A stretch of DNA of 43,279 nucleotides from an uncultured Bacilli bacterium (GTDB taxonomy: Bacteria > Bacillota_I > Bacilli_A > RF39 > UBA660). A program made the position numbers and the translations under genes. The notes under the pieces were generated by a model. That model worked only from the letters and a program-made list of their open reading frames with translations. It was not told where the DNA came from and ran no database searches. The DNA is taken from assembly GCA_910585915.1 (NCBI GenBank), contig CAJUGF010000007.1:2704-45982 (forward strand), given 5' to 3'. Every line of letters starts with the position of its first letter. The stretch's first letter is position 1. Positions 33,795 through 40,962 of this stretch are shown piece after piece.

Positions 33795-35504
33795 TTATTT
33801 ATTATATAATTGTCTATAAATATCATTATCTTTTAATAGTTCTTCATGCTTGCCAGTACATTCAATCTTGCCATTATTTAATACAATAAGTCTGTCTGCC
33901 ACTTTCATTAAATCTTTATTATGAGTAATAACGATGAGTGTATGATCTGTTTTTAAATCATCAAATAACTCTATAATTTTATTAGTTGTATTTGGATCTA
34001 ATGATGATGTCACTTCATCAAGAAGTAATATTTCTGATGTTGTAAGAAGTGCTCTAGCTAAGGCCAATAGCTGTTTTTGTCCTCCACTTATATTTGTTGC
34101 ATCTTCTTTTAGAATTGTATTATAACCATCTGGTAAAGACATTATAAAATCATGTATTCCGACTCTTTTACAAGCCTCAATTTGTCTTTTTTTATTTGAA
34201 TCAATTAATGCTAAATTTGCTCTTATACTCATATTAAAAATAAAAGTTTTTTGATTTACAACACTAATATTTGAATGATAGACATCTTTAGAATAGTCAT
34301 ATATATTTAGATTATCTATAAAAATTTTTCCGCTCTCCACCTTATACATCCTTAAAAGTAGATTAAATATTGTAGTTTTTCCTGTTCCTGTTTTACCAAC
34401 AATTGTTGTAACTTGATTCGGACTAGCTACAAAAGAAATGTTTTTTAATATTGGAAGTTGATTATATTTAAAAGATACATTTTTAAACTCAACTAGCCCA
34501 ATAATATCATCGTTATGAATCACACCATCTAATTTTAATGCATTATTTCCATAATTAATTATTTCGTTTATTCGATACAATGAAACTGATTCTTCCATAA
34601 TTGATACATCAAATCCCATTATGTCATTAATTGATTCTTTAGCTCTATCATAATAAGAAATTAATAGTAAGAATATTGCTATTTGTATTTTACCTTTCAT
34701 AAGAAGGATTATCAAAATAAAATATAATGCTATTTTGCCAAAATCAATTATTAAACCTACCAAAGTTTTTCTTGTAAAATAATATTTTCTTTTTAGAAAA
34801 TAACTTTCTTGCCATCTTTTTCTATAACCAGCTAATTTATTATTTAATTTATCTCCAATACCAAAACTTTTAATATCTTTAAGTCCTGTTAAAATTTGAG
34901 ATAACATTCCTGTTATTTTATCAACATAATTTCTTTGTTTTTTTAAATAGAAAGTATTTTTGTCATTACATCTTTTTGCAAAATTATAATATATTAAATC
35001 TATTGCTATTACATATAAAGCTACTAAAATGCTTTGTTTAGCAAATACAAAATATATAACTAATAATTTGATTAATTCAATAGATAATTCGATTATAAAA
35101 GAAGGTATTTCAGCAATATTAATAATATCTGTATTCGAAGAATTTATAATTTTTCCAATTGGAATCTTTTTAGAATATTCTTCATCAAAGGTATATATAC
35201 TATTTACTAATAATCTATGTACCTCTACATAAGCTTCTTTAAAAAAATTAGCATAGCACCAATTAGTGCAATATGAACCAATTTTATTAAATAGATAAGT
35301 TATACCTAATAACATAACAAAAATAAATGCCGTATTGTATAAACTATTAGTTACATTTTCTACTATTAATGATATAAAATATGGCACAAATAGGCTTACT
35401 AAAACATTTATTAAGTCAACAATTATGAATGTTATTAAATATTTATTTTTAAATTTAACCAAAGAAAAATAATCTTTTGTAATTTTAATATTTCTTTTAA
35501 GCAT
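33795..35504 (-). CDS. ABC transporter, fused permease and ATPase (exporter type)
   Basis: 569 residues forming a half-transporter that should homodimerise. Six membrane helices (about 20-290) precede an ATPase with Walker A IVGKTGTGKTTIFN, Q-loop VVNQKTF, signature ISGGQKQLLALARA, Walker B ILLLDEVTSSLD and H-loop IVITHN. Exporters of this kind expel lipids, peptides or drugs. ATG 35502-35504 follows GGTGA and is preferred to GTG upstream. The AraC-family gene lies 74 nt upstream on the same strand, the classic regulator-exporter pair. Both lie inside the inverted-repeat insertion. Confidence 0.93.
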   Translation of the reverse strand: MLKRNIKITKDYFSLVKFKNKYLITFIIVDLINVLVSLFVPYFISLIVENVTNSLYNTAFIFVMLLGITYLFNKIGSYCTNWCYANFFKEAYVEVHRLLVNSIYTFDEEYSKKIPIGKIINSSNTDIINIAEIPSFIIELSIELIKLLVIYFVFAKQSILVALYVIAIDLIYYNFAKRCNDKNTFYLKKQRNYVDKITGMLSQILTGLKDIKSFGIGDKLNNKLAGYRKRWQESYFLKRKYYFTRKTLVGLIIDFGKIALYFILIILLMKGKIQIAIFLLLISYYDRAKESINDIMGFDVSIMEESVSLYRINEIINYGNNALKLDGVIHNDDIIGLVEFKNVSFKYNQLPILKNISFVASPNQVTTIVGKTGTGKTTIFNLLLRMYKVESGKIFIDNLNIYDYSKDVYHSNISVVNQKTFIFNMSIRANLALIDSNKKRQIEACKRVGIHDFIMSLPDGYNTILKEDATNISGGQKQLLALARALLTTSEILLLDEVTSSLDPNTTNKIIELFDDLKTDHTLIVITHNKDLMKVADRLIVLNNGKIECTGKHEELLKDNDIYRQLYNK

Positions 35505-35577
35505 ACACTTCACCAATATAATTGTAAAATAATTTAAAGTATGTTTCTTTACATTTTAAATATTAAATTTGTTAAGA

Positions 35578-36369
35578 TTATTTTATGGGTAAATATATAA
35601 AGCAGTTATCACCCTTATATAACTCAATTTTCAGATTATTTTTAATATTATAGTTTGTTGAGGGTATCCATTGCTTATTTATTTTTTCTTCTAAACTTAC
35701 TATTTTCTCTTGTTCTCTTGATATAAGTTTAAATTCAGCATATTCATTTTTCTTAATTTCATACTTTTCTAAATTAGGAAAATATTTAGTAGATCCTAAA
35801 TAATAATGATATATATTTTCTTCTTTGAAAAATATACCATACATTCCTATTTCATTAAACTCATTGTACTTTCCATTAGTTTTAACTTTCTGATATAGTT
35901 GTTTAATTTTATATAATAAATCAGAATGTTTTTTTGATGTAATGTGATAGCAATATAAAAATATAGAATTAATTTTTTTTATTTCATAATCAAAATTATA
36001 TTTCCCTTTATTAGTTTCAAAATACTCTATGGGTATTATTTTATAATTGCCAATACCTTTTCTGCATTCTGTAGGTGTCATATTAAATAGTTGTTTAAAT
36101 GATCTATTAAAAGAAGAGGCTGAATTATACTGATATTTAAAAGCAATATCAATTATCTTATAATTGGTGTTTCTTATTTCTTCGAACGCTTTACTTAATC
36201 TTCTCTTCTTTATATATTCAGTGATTGTCATATTAGTTAAAAACATAAAAATTCTCTCAAGAATAAATAAATTGGTATTAGTTATTTTGCTTAATTCGTT
36301 AAAATCGACTTCATTATCAAGATTATTTTCAATATATTCAATCATTTTATTTAAATAATGAAAATTCAA
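35578..36369 (-). CDS. AraC-family regulator with C-terminal effector domain
   Basis: 263 residues if started at TTG 36367-36369, which follows GGTGG at good spacing; the longer frame begins at 36381. The AraC domain (about 8-105) has MTITEYIKKRRLSKAF and IIDIAFKYQYNSASSFNRSF. The C-terminal domain (about 120-260) is GyrI-like in length and layout. It parallels the chromosomal regulator at 25208-25999 along its whole length, although identity is modest. It probably controls the ABC exporter gene downstream, perhaps in response to the exported compound. Confidence 0.88.
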   Translation of the reverse strand: MNFHYLNKMIEYIENNLDNEVDFNELSKITNTNLFILERIFMFLTNMTITEYIKKRRLSKAFEEIRNTNYKIIDIAFKYQYNSASSFNRSFKQLFNMTPTECRKGIGNYKIIPIEYFETNKGKYNFDYEIKKINSIFLYCYHITSKKHSDLLYKIKQLYQKVKTNGKYNEFNEIGMYGIFFKEENIYHYYLGSTKYFPNLEKYEIKKNEYAEFKLISREQEKIVSLEEKINKQWIPSTNYNIKNNLKIELYKGDNCFIYLPIK

Positions 36370-36408
36370 TAAAACCACCATCTTTCATTAATATTAGAAA
36401 TCTCCATA

Positions 36409-36438
36409 GATTATAATATCTTATATTTTTTCATTAAA
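36409..36438 (-). promoter_or_regulatory. Promoter of the AraC-exporter operon
   Basis: Minus strand TTTAAT (36433-36438), 18-nt spacer, TATAAT (36409-36414), 39 nt before the TTG start. The array of inverted repeats at 36461-36549 lies just upstream, where activator sites would be expected. Confidence 0.55.
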
Positions 36439-36460
36439 CCAACTTTTTAGCAAGTTAGTA

Positions 36461-36549
36461 ACACACTACCAAGTTGGACAAGCCAACTAGTATTGTGTCA
36501 AAGGTAGCCATTTGAAACCTTTGAAAAGCAATGTAAAAGTTGCTTTTTT
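36461..36549. repeat. Cluster of three adjacent hairpins upstream of the AraC-exporter promoter
   Basis: In order: a two-part stem ACACA/TGTGT (36461-36465, 36494-36498) enclosing AGTTGG-ACAAG-CCAACT (36472-36488); CAAAGGT/ACCTTTG (36499-36505, 36517-36523); and AAAAGCAA/TTGCTTTT (36524-36531, 36540-36547) followed by T. The last could be a plus-strand terminator. The block may be operator DNA or the recognition end of the insertion element. Confidence 0.6.
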
Positions 36550-36564
36550 AAATTGTTAAAATTA

Positions 36565-36581
36565 TATTGGTGCTATTATGT
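36565..36581 (-). repeat. Right inverted repeat of the 2.85-kb insertion
   Basis: TATTGGTGCTATTATGT, reverse complement of 33751-33767, 17 of 17 bases. Confidence 0.92.
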
Positions 36582-36591
36582 GCATGGAGGC

Positions 36592-37030
36592 TGTCCTACT
36601 TTGATTGCACCAGCAAGTCCTATTTTCGTTCTTTCTGAAGTTCTTTCTATTTCTTGTTGACTAACCGAAGTAAGTATTCTTAAAATCATCTTACCATTAG
36701 CATTAGTAGTATTTATATCATCATTAGCACAATAAAGAAAAGCATCGTTTTCTTCTAGAAATGTTAAAATCTTTTCCCAATTGGCAATTGAACGAGTTAA
36801 TCTATCTAATTTTAAGACAACAATCGTATTACATTTCTTATCTTTAATATCTTGTAACAATTCATCAAATGCAGGGTATTTATTTTACCTATTTTAGCAC
36901 TAATTCCAGCATCTTCATATACTTTGTATACTTCATAGCCTTTGAACTCACACATAGCCCTTAAACGCTTTTCTTGTTCTGGTAGGCTAAATCCCTCTCT
37001 AGCTTGATCTTCTGTGCTTACTCTTACGGA
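36592..37030 (-). pseudogene. Large serine recombinase 5' fragment (second element copy)
   Basis: From about 37020 down, RVSTEDQAREGFSLPEQEKR through KVYEDAGISAK matches the intact recombinase, including catalytic Ser (RVS). An indel near 36870-36890 changes frame. ELLQDIKDKKCNTIVVLKLD then continues to GLAGAIKVG, where the 2.85-kb insertion interrupts. The missing remainder starts at 33738. Upstream of RVSTED the sequence no longer resembles the intact gene (codons for GLYI are replaced), so the start and promoter are lost. It formed one gene with 33230-33738 before the insertion. Confidence 0.92.
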
Positions 37031-37244
37031 ACACATATACCGTATTATTTTAAAACACTTGATATTATCAATTTTAATTACAAAATAAATACCAATATCA
37101 TTATTGGTACAAATGTAAAACAAGAAAAAGTCCATCTTGATAAATTAAATATAACTTTATCATTAGGACTTTAAAGTAGCATATTTCAAATTAAAAAATA
37201 ATTGTTGAGGAAAGAATATAAGTTGATTAATTATTATGTTCTTT
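37031..37244. other. AT-rich junction region between the second element and older genes
   Basis: No gene. It has a perfect 8-bp hairpin TACCAATA-TCAT-TATTGGTA (37090-37109), whose arms resemble the inner end of the insertion's inverted repeats (CACCAATA). It also has a smaller one, TACGG/CCGTA (37026-37045), at the edge of the recombinase fragment. Confidence 0.45.
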
Positions 37245-37883
37245 TTATTTTGTTTTTTTACATTCTTTATCAAAACCATAAACTGGACTAGAATAAACAA
37301 AATTAAATTGTTCTAAAGCAACTTCCTCACCATATCTTAAATCGTGTTTCATCATCTGCCTTTTAAACTTTTCAGGATTATATTCTTCAATATTAAAATA
37401 ATCTTCTTGTCTATATAAATTGAAGAATAAATCTGTTAAATCTAAGTCAATAATTGTATTTATTCCCATAGCTAAAGCCATTTCTCCAACTCTTTTTACG
37501 CAATCTGAAAAGTGATATCCACCGATTACCAATTCTTCGATATCTCCTAATTGTTTAATTAGAAGTTGCTCATTAGGATATTTAGGAGTAAAATCTTTTT
37601 TCTCTTTCCCATTGTCATCGATAGCACTATTTTCTGAAAATAAAATATCTGTATAAATAACTTTATCTTCTTCTTTCGGAATTATTCCAAATATCTCTTT
37701 ATCGGGATATAACGCATATATTACTTGATATCCATTATCTCTATATCTTTTTTTGATACATTCATTTAAAATAGGTAATGGTCTTTTGACATTCCACTCA
37801 TCATATAGTTTGTCATCATGAAATAAAAACATACTAGCATATTCTTTTATTGGATATAGATATAAAAATATTTTTCTCATCAC
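37245..37883 (-). CDS. Uncharacterised protein next to an HD hydrolase
   Basis: Not recognised. It has 212 residues, soluble, with no signal peptide. ELVIGGYHFSDCVKRVGEMA and INTIIDLDLTDLFFN in the middle suggest an alpha/beta (Rossmann-like) fold with a possible catalytic Cys in FSDCV, as in isochorismatase-like hydrolases, but the match is weak. It lies 17 nt downstream of the truncated HD-domain gene and would have been in its operon. It appears intact. With the HD gene cut at its 5' end, its expression now depends on promoters inside the invading element. Confidence 0.55.
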   Translation of the reverse strand: MMRKIFLYLYPIKEYASMFLFHDDKLYDEWNVKRPLPILNECIKKRYRDNGYQVIYALYPDKEIFGIIPKEEDKVIYTDILFSENSAIDDNGKEKKDFTPKYPNEQLLIKQLGDIEELVIGGYHFSDCVKRVGEMALAMGINTIIDLDLTDLFFNLYRQEDYFNIEEYNPEKFKRQMMKHDLRYGEEVALEQFNFVYSSPVYGFDKECKKTK

Positions 37884-37900
37884 ATATACCTCTTTAAAAT

Positions 37901-38344
37901 CTATTTTTTTCTTAACTCACTAATATTGTTATCTTTTACATAATTTGATATTTCTGTAAAATTTTCATCATAATTATAAACATTTTGTCCAAAAGTTAAC
38001 CACATATCAGACCATGATTTTCCTGTTTTTAATAGTGCTTGAACTCTTGAATCTTTTAAAGTTTCATTTCCATCTTGATCGTTTAAATCAACACAGCCCT
38101 CTTCATCATATAATTTGCTTTGAATATCACATTCTAACTTATCGCAATAATGTGCAAATAATGCTTCTTTTGATTTTCTTTCATCAAATTCTACCACTAA
38201 ATTCATAATTTGCTCTTTATTCAATAATCCATCTAAAATATTGCTTACTGCTTCATGTCCTATTATAACCTTATCTTCTTTTGCAATTTGAAATTGAGTT
38301 AAATCTCCAATAGTAATTTCTTCCAATTCATGAATTGCTAACAT
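37901..38344 (-). CDS. HD-domain hydrolase, 5'-truncated at the element boundary
   Basis: 147 codons, opening at ATG 38342-38344 with MLAIHELEEITIGDLTQFQI. This is the second half of the HD metal site as found in HD/YfbR-like nucleotidases. It is followed by the long C-terminal helices (KSKEALFAHYCDKLECDIQS). The first HD helices, including the expected R...H...HD residues (roughly 60-70 amino acids), are absent. The ATG lies in the last four bases of repeat copy B, so the truncation coincides with the mobile element's edge. It probably acted on nucleotides. The remaining protein lacks part of the metal site and is likely inactive. Confidence 0.75.
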   Translation of the reverse strand: MLAIHELEEITIGDLTQFQIAKEDKVIIGHEAVSNILDGLLNKEQIMNLVVEFDERKSKEALFAHYCDKLECDIQSKLYDEEGCVDLNDQDGNETLKDSRVQALLKTGKSWSDMWLTFGQNVYNYDENFTEISNYVKDNNISELRKK

Positions 38345-38494
38345 AAAAACGGCTTTTTGACAAGTCGTTTTCTATTGCTACTCGAAAAGTTCGAGTTTCC
38401 TATCAATCTGGTGCCGTTGGGGAAGTTATCTACAACTTTACCAAAGAAAACTGATATTAGAATCAATCATTAAATATATCTTAACATATTTTGT
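38341..38494 (-). repeat. ~150-bp conserved repeat, copy B; probable left end of the intact element
   Basis: Matches 31295-31449. The perfect hairpin ACTCGAA-AAG-TTCGAGT is at 38380-38396, and CTGGTGCC and GTTATCTACAACTTT are shared. A terminator-like stem AACGGCTTTT...AAGTCGTTTT (about 38348-38372) closes the left end. It begins 4 nt after the radical SAM stop and ends exactly where the HD gene is cut off. Confidence 0.87.
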
Positions 38495-38498
38495 AGAA

Positions 38499-39314
38499 TT
38501 ATTCATTATTTTTTCGTAAATTATGATTAGTAAGTTCTTTACTTTTTAATTCTAAAATATAACAAATATCATCACGTAATAAATTACCAATATCCTCATC
38601 TTTCATATTTTCAATACTTCCATCAGGATAAATATTAAAATAGGATGTTGTAAATTCATTGAAATCGTTATAATGAATCTTAATTTTTGTATCATTTATT
38701 TTGCTATTGATAAATTTTTCAACTTCTTTTGATTCATTATCATTTAAATAAAACAAGTTTTTATTATCTTTTCCTTTTCTTAAAGGATAAAATCTAAAAA
38801 TTTTCCAACGATTTATATTATACTTTGAAATAATATTATAGATATTTTCTAAATCATTTAAATTATACTTATTAGCAACGGTGTTAATTTTGACTCTAAT
38901 TCTATTATTACATTTATCTAAGATTTTTATTATAGTCGATAGATGATTTTTTCCTCTTCCAATTTCCTCATTGATTATTTCGTTTGAACTATCTATAGAA
39001 AAGGAAATCCAATCAAAAGTTTTTATTATTTTTTCTAGTAATTTATCATCAATTTTTTGACCATTTGTAGTTAAAGACAATTTTATTTTTGGATTTTTAG
39101 ACTTAATATAATCAATTAAATCAAAAAGTTCATCATATAATAATGGTTCTCCTCCAGAAAAGGTTATTTTATCCACTTGAATTTTTGATAAATTATCAAA
39201 TATCTGTTTATTTTCTGCTAATGTATTATCCCTACAAACTTTTCTATAGCAAAATTTACAATTTTCATTACATTTATTTGTGATGTTCCAACAAATTGAA
39301 TATAATTGATTCAT
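38499..39314 (-). CDS. Viperin-like radical SAM enzyme, mobile-element cargo
   Basis: 271 residues. The 4Fe-4S motif is CNENCKFC (C15, C19, C22), then the SAM-binding ITFSGGEPL and LTTNGQ. The rest follows viperin's order: ISFSIDSSNEIINEEIGRG then KNH, VKINTVANKYNLND, INRWKIFRFYPLRKGK, and SYFNIYPDGSIENM near the end. Prokaryotic viperins make 3'-deoxy-3',4'-didehydro nucleotides that stop viral RNA polymerases. The Cys loop here ends CYR rather than the usual CFx, so a neighbouring radical SAM family is possible. AGGAGATGA precedes the ATG. It is placed 61 nt after mob and 4 nt before repeat B. Confidence 0.65.
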   Translation of the reverse strand: MNQLYSICWNITNKCNENCKFCYRKVCRDNTLAENKQIFDNLSKIQVDKITFSGGEPLLYDELFDLIDYIKSKNPKIKLSLTTNGQKIDDKLLEKIIKTFDWISFSIDSSNEIINEEIGRGKNHLSTIIKILDKCNNRIRVKINTVANKYNLNDLENIYNIISKYNINRWKIFRFYPLRKGKDNKNLFYLNDNESKEVEKFINSKINDTKIKIHYNDFNEFTTSYFNIYPDGSIENMKDEDIGNLLRDDICYILELKSKELTNHNLRKNNE

Positions 39315-39375
39315 AATCAGTCATCTCCTATAGAATATTATACATTATTTTCTAGATTTAATCTAGAATTACAAT

Positions 39376-40758
39376 CTATATCTCTATTTCAAAATCATCT
39401 TTTCCTTTATTATCATGTTCTTTGTTAAAATTATATTTATCCTTTAATTCATTGAAAGTCTCTTCTTTAATAATGCCTTTTTTATATAAGTCTTTCGATA
39501 CATCAAAATATTTTTCTCGTTCTTTTTCTTTACCGAACAACTTATCTTTGATTAAAGACATAACTCGTAAAAATTTATCTTTCCAAAATTCTAATGTGGT
39601 TTTTAATGAATGATTTTCTTCTTTGAGTTCTTCGATTTCCTTATCTTTACTTTTAATATTTTTGGTAAGATTTTCTACTCTTAAAGTAAGTGCTTCATTG
39701 TTTTCAGTAAGTGTTTTGATTTTATCACGATTTTCTTTAATTTCGGTATCTACATTGTTAAGAGTTACAGATAAAGTTTGTACTTTTTTATATTCATCAT
39801 TTGTTTTACTAACTGAATCAATATAAGATACTAATTTGTCTTTATCTTCTTGTTTTAAAACATATTTTTCTTTTGAGGTTAAAGTTGTTTTTAAATCGGT
39901 TATAATCTCTTTTACTTCTTTAGTATGATTATCTAATTCTAATGATTTTTTACTGGCTATCTCCAATTTTTCTTGATTTTTTTCTAGTTGTTCTTTCATT
40001 TCCATATAGTCATCCATTTCAGTTATATGATAATCTCGATTTCTGCCTTTTTTCTTGCCTTTTAACGAGTTAGTAAGATTGTATTCTTTATTGAATGATT
40101 CAATACAAAGCATTCTCATTTTATCTTGGAGCTTACAAAGTGATTCTTTAGTAAATACATCACTTTTTCCAACTTGTTTCTTCATACCATTTTTACCACC
40201 GATTTTGATGGGAACACCAACGATATGAAGATGTGGAGAAGTTTCATCATAATGGATAATAGCACTTGCTATTTTAAAAGTAGGTAACATTGTTTCTAAA
40301 TCAATAATTTGTTGTTTAAATACATTTGTCATCCGTTTTTTGAAATCACTATCTTTAGTATTCCAATACTTTTTATCTCCAAGTTCTATAATAATCTCAC
40401 AAGCTAAATCACTTTTAGAATTATTACTTATATGAGTGAAGTAGTCTTTTATTTTTCTGTTTTCTCTTGTTTGTTTAGCATTGTATTCTTCCTTTGCCTC
40501 ATCAAACTCATCTCTATATAACTTCTTCACATCATATACAAGAGAAGAACTGCCTCTAATAATTTCAATATCATACTCTTTGTCATCGTATTTCCTATAA
40601 TTATGGTTATCACACTTTGTTAATCCTGCTGAATTTTGTATTGCATTGTTGCTTTTAGATGTTGTACCACTTACATTAGATTTTGCACTAGTTCTAGAAC
40701 TATTTTTCTTATTTTTATCACTACCTAAATGAAATGAATATGCTAATTGTATAATCAT
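39376..40758 (-). CDS. mob: MobV-family relaxase (Mob/Pre)
   Basis: 460 residues. This is a relaxase that nicks the transfer origin and so allows mobilisation by a helper conjugative element. The hallmark HYDETSPHLH (H169 to H178, the H-x-D-E-x-x-P-H-x-H metal motif) lies in the N-terminal domain, and GRNRDYHITEMDDYMEMKEQ begins a long coiled coil (about 245-405). The C-terminus is Lys/Glu-rich and ends DDFEIEI. The start region SYSFHLG-like differs from plasmid Mob proteins, which begin MSxxxxRxxK. ATG 40756-40758 follows AAAGGAG. The same C-terminal tail is preserved at 33011-33205 in the second element. Confidence 0.92.
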   Translation of the reverse strand: MIIQLAYSFHLGSDKNKKNSSRTSAKSNVSGTTSKSNNAIQNSAGLTKCDNHNYRKYDDKEYDIEIIRGSSSLVYDVKKLYRDEFDEAKEEYNAKQTRENRKIKDYFTHISNNSKSDLACEIIIELGDKKYWNTKDSDFKKRMTNVFKQQIIDLETMLPTFKIASAIIHYDETSPHLHIVGVPIKIGGKNGMKKQVGKSDVFTKESLCKLQDKMRMLCIESFNKEYNLTNSLKGKKKGRNRDYHITEMDDYMEMKEQLEKNQEKLEIASKKSLELDNHTKEVKEIITDLKTTLTSKEKYVLKQEDKDKLVSYIDSVSKTNDEYKKVQTLSVTLNNVDTEIKENRDKIKTLTENNEALTLRVENLTKNIKSKDKEIEELKEENHSLKTTLEFWKDKFLRVMSLIKDKLFGKEKEREKYFDVSKDLYKKGIIKEETFNELKDKYNFNKEHDNKGKDDFEIEI

Positions 40759-40851
40759 CACGCTCCTTTAATTTTATATTTTTTAGAATTGTTTTAACAG
40801 TGTTTTTTTAACTATATTTTTGGCTTTGACAAAATATTTAACCCCCTAGGT

Positions 40852-40899
40852 ATTTTGCCAAGTATAGCAAAATGACCTCGTGGGCTAAGGACACCTTAG
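40852..40899. other. Candidate transfer origin (oriT) upstream of mob
   Basis: Two perfect hairpins: ATTTTGC-CAAGTATA-GCAAAAT (40852-40873) and CTAAGG-ACA-CCTTAG (40885-40899), with a GC-richer spacer (ACCTCGTGGG), unusual in this AT-rich DNA. It lies between the recombinase stop and the mob start, where MobV origins usually sit. Either hairpin might instead end the recombinase transcript, but no T run follows on the minus strand. Confidence 0.5.
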
Positions 40900-40962
40900 A
40901 ATCCGTTTTACTTTATTCCATATTGTTTTAAAACTTCGTAATAAAACAAAATTACATAAAGA

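Larger units (their letters stand above)
33739..36595. mobile_element. 2.85-kb insertion with terminal inverted repeats, carrying an ABC exporter and an AraC regulator
   Basis: The element (33743-36591) is flanked by the 4-bp direct repeat TGTC (33739-33742 and 36592-36595). Removing the insert and one TGTC rejoins the host recombinase frame exactly: AIKVG then HIPHQSP. Near each end is a perfect 17-bp inverted repeat, with imperfect similarity continuing to the tips. Inside are an ABC transporter and an AraC regulator. No transposase or recombinase is present, so it must have been moved by an enzyme in trans or lost its own. Host gene decay may have followed. Confidence 0.85.
31295..37030 (-). 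mobile_element. Second, decayed copy of the element with ABC1-kinase cargo and a nested insertion
   Basis: Same order as the intact copy: recombinase (36592-37030 plus 33206-33738), mob tail (33011-33205), cargo (31488-32954), repeat A (31295-31449). It lost about 2.24 kb between the recombinase and mob genes and gained the 2.85-kb insertion. The two copies are in direct orientation. Confidence 0.8.

Noticed and set aside
36461..36549. Known riboswitch leader for the AraC-exporter operon
   Set aside because: The hairpins lie upstream of the best promoter for that operon, so they would not be in its transcript, and no known riboswitch core was recognised.
38341..38494. Integron attC site
   Set aside because: The position after a cargo gene fits, but no integron integrase is present and the hairpin lacks a recognisable attC R'/R'' pair. 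Kept only as a loose analogy in the findings.
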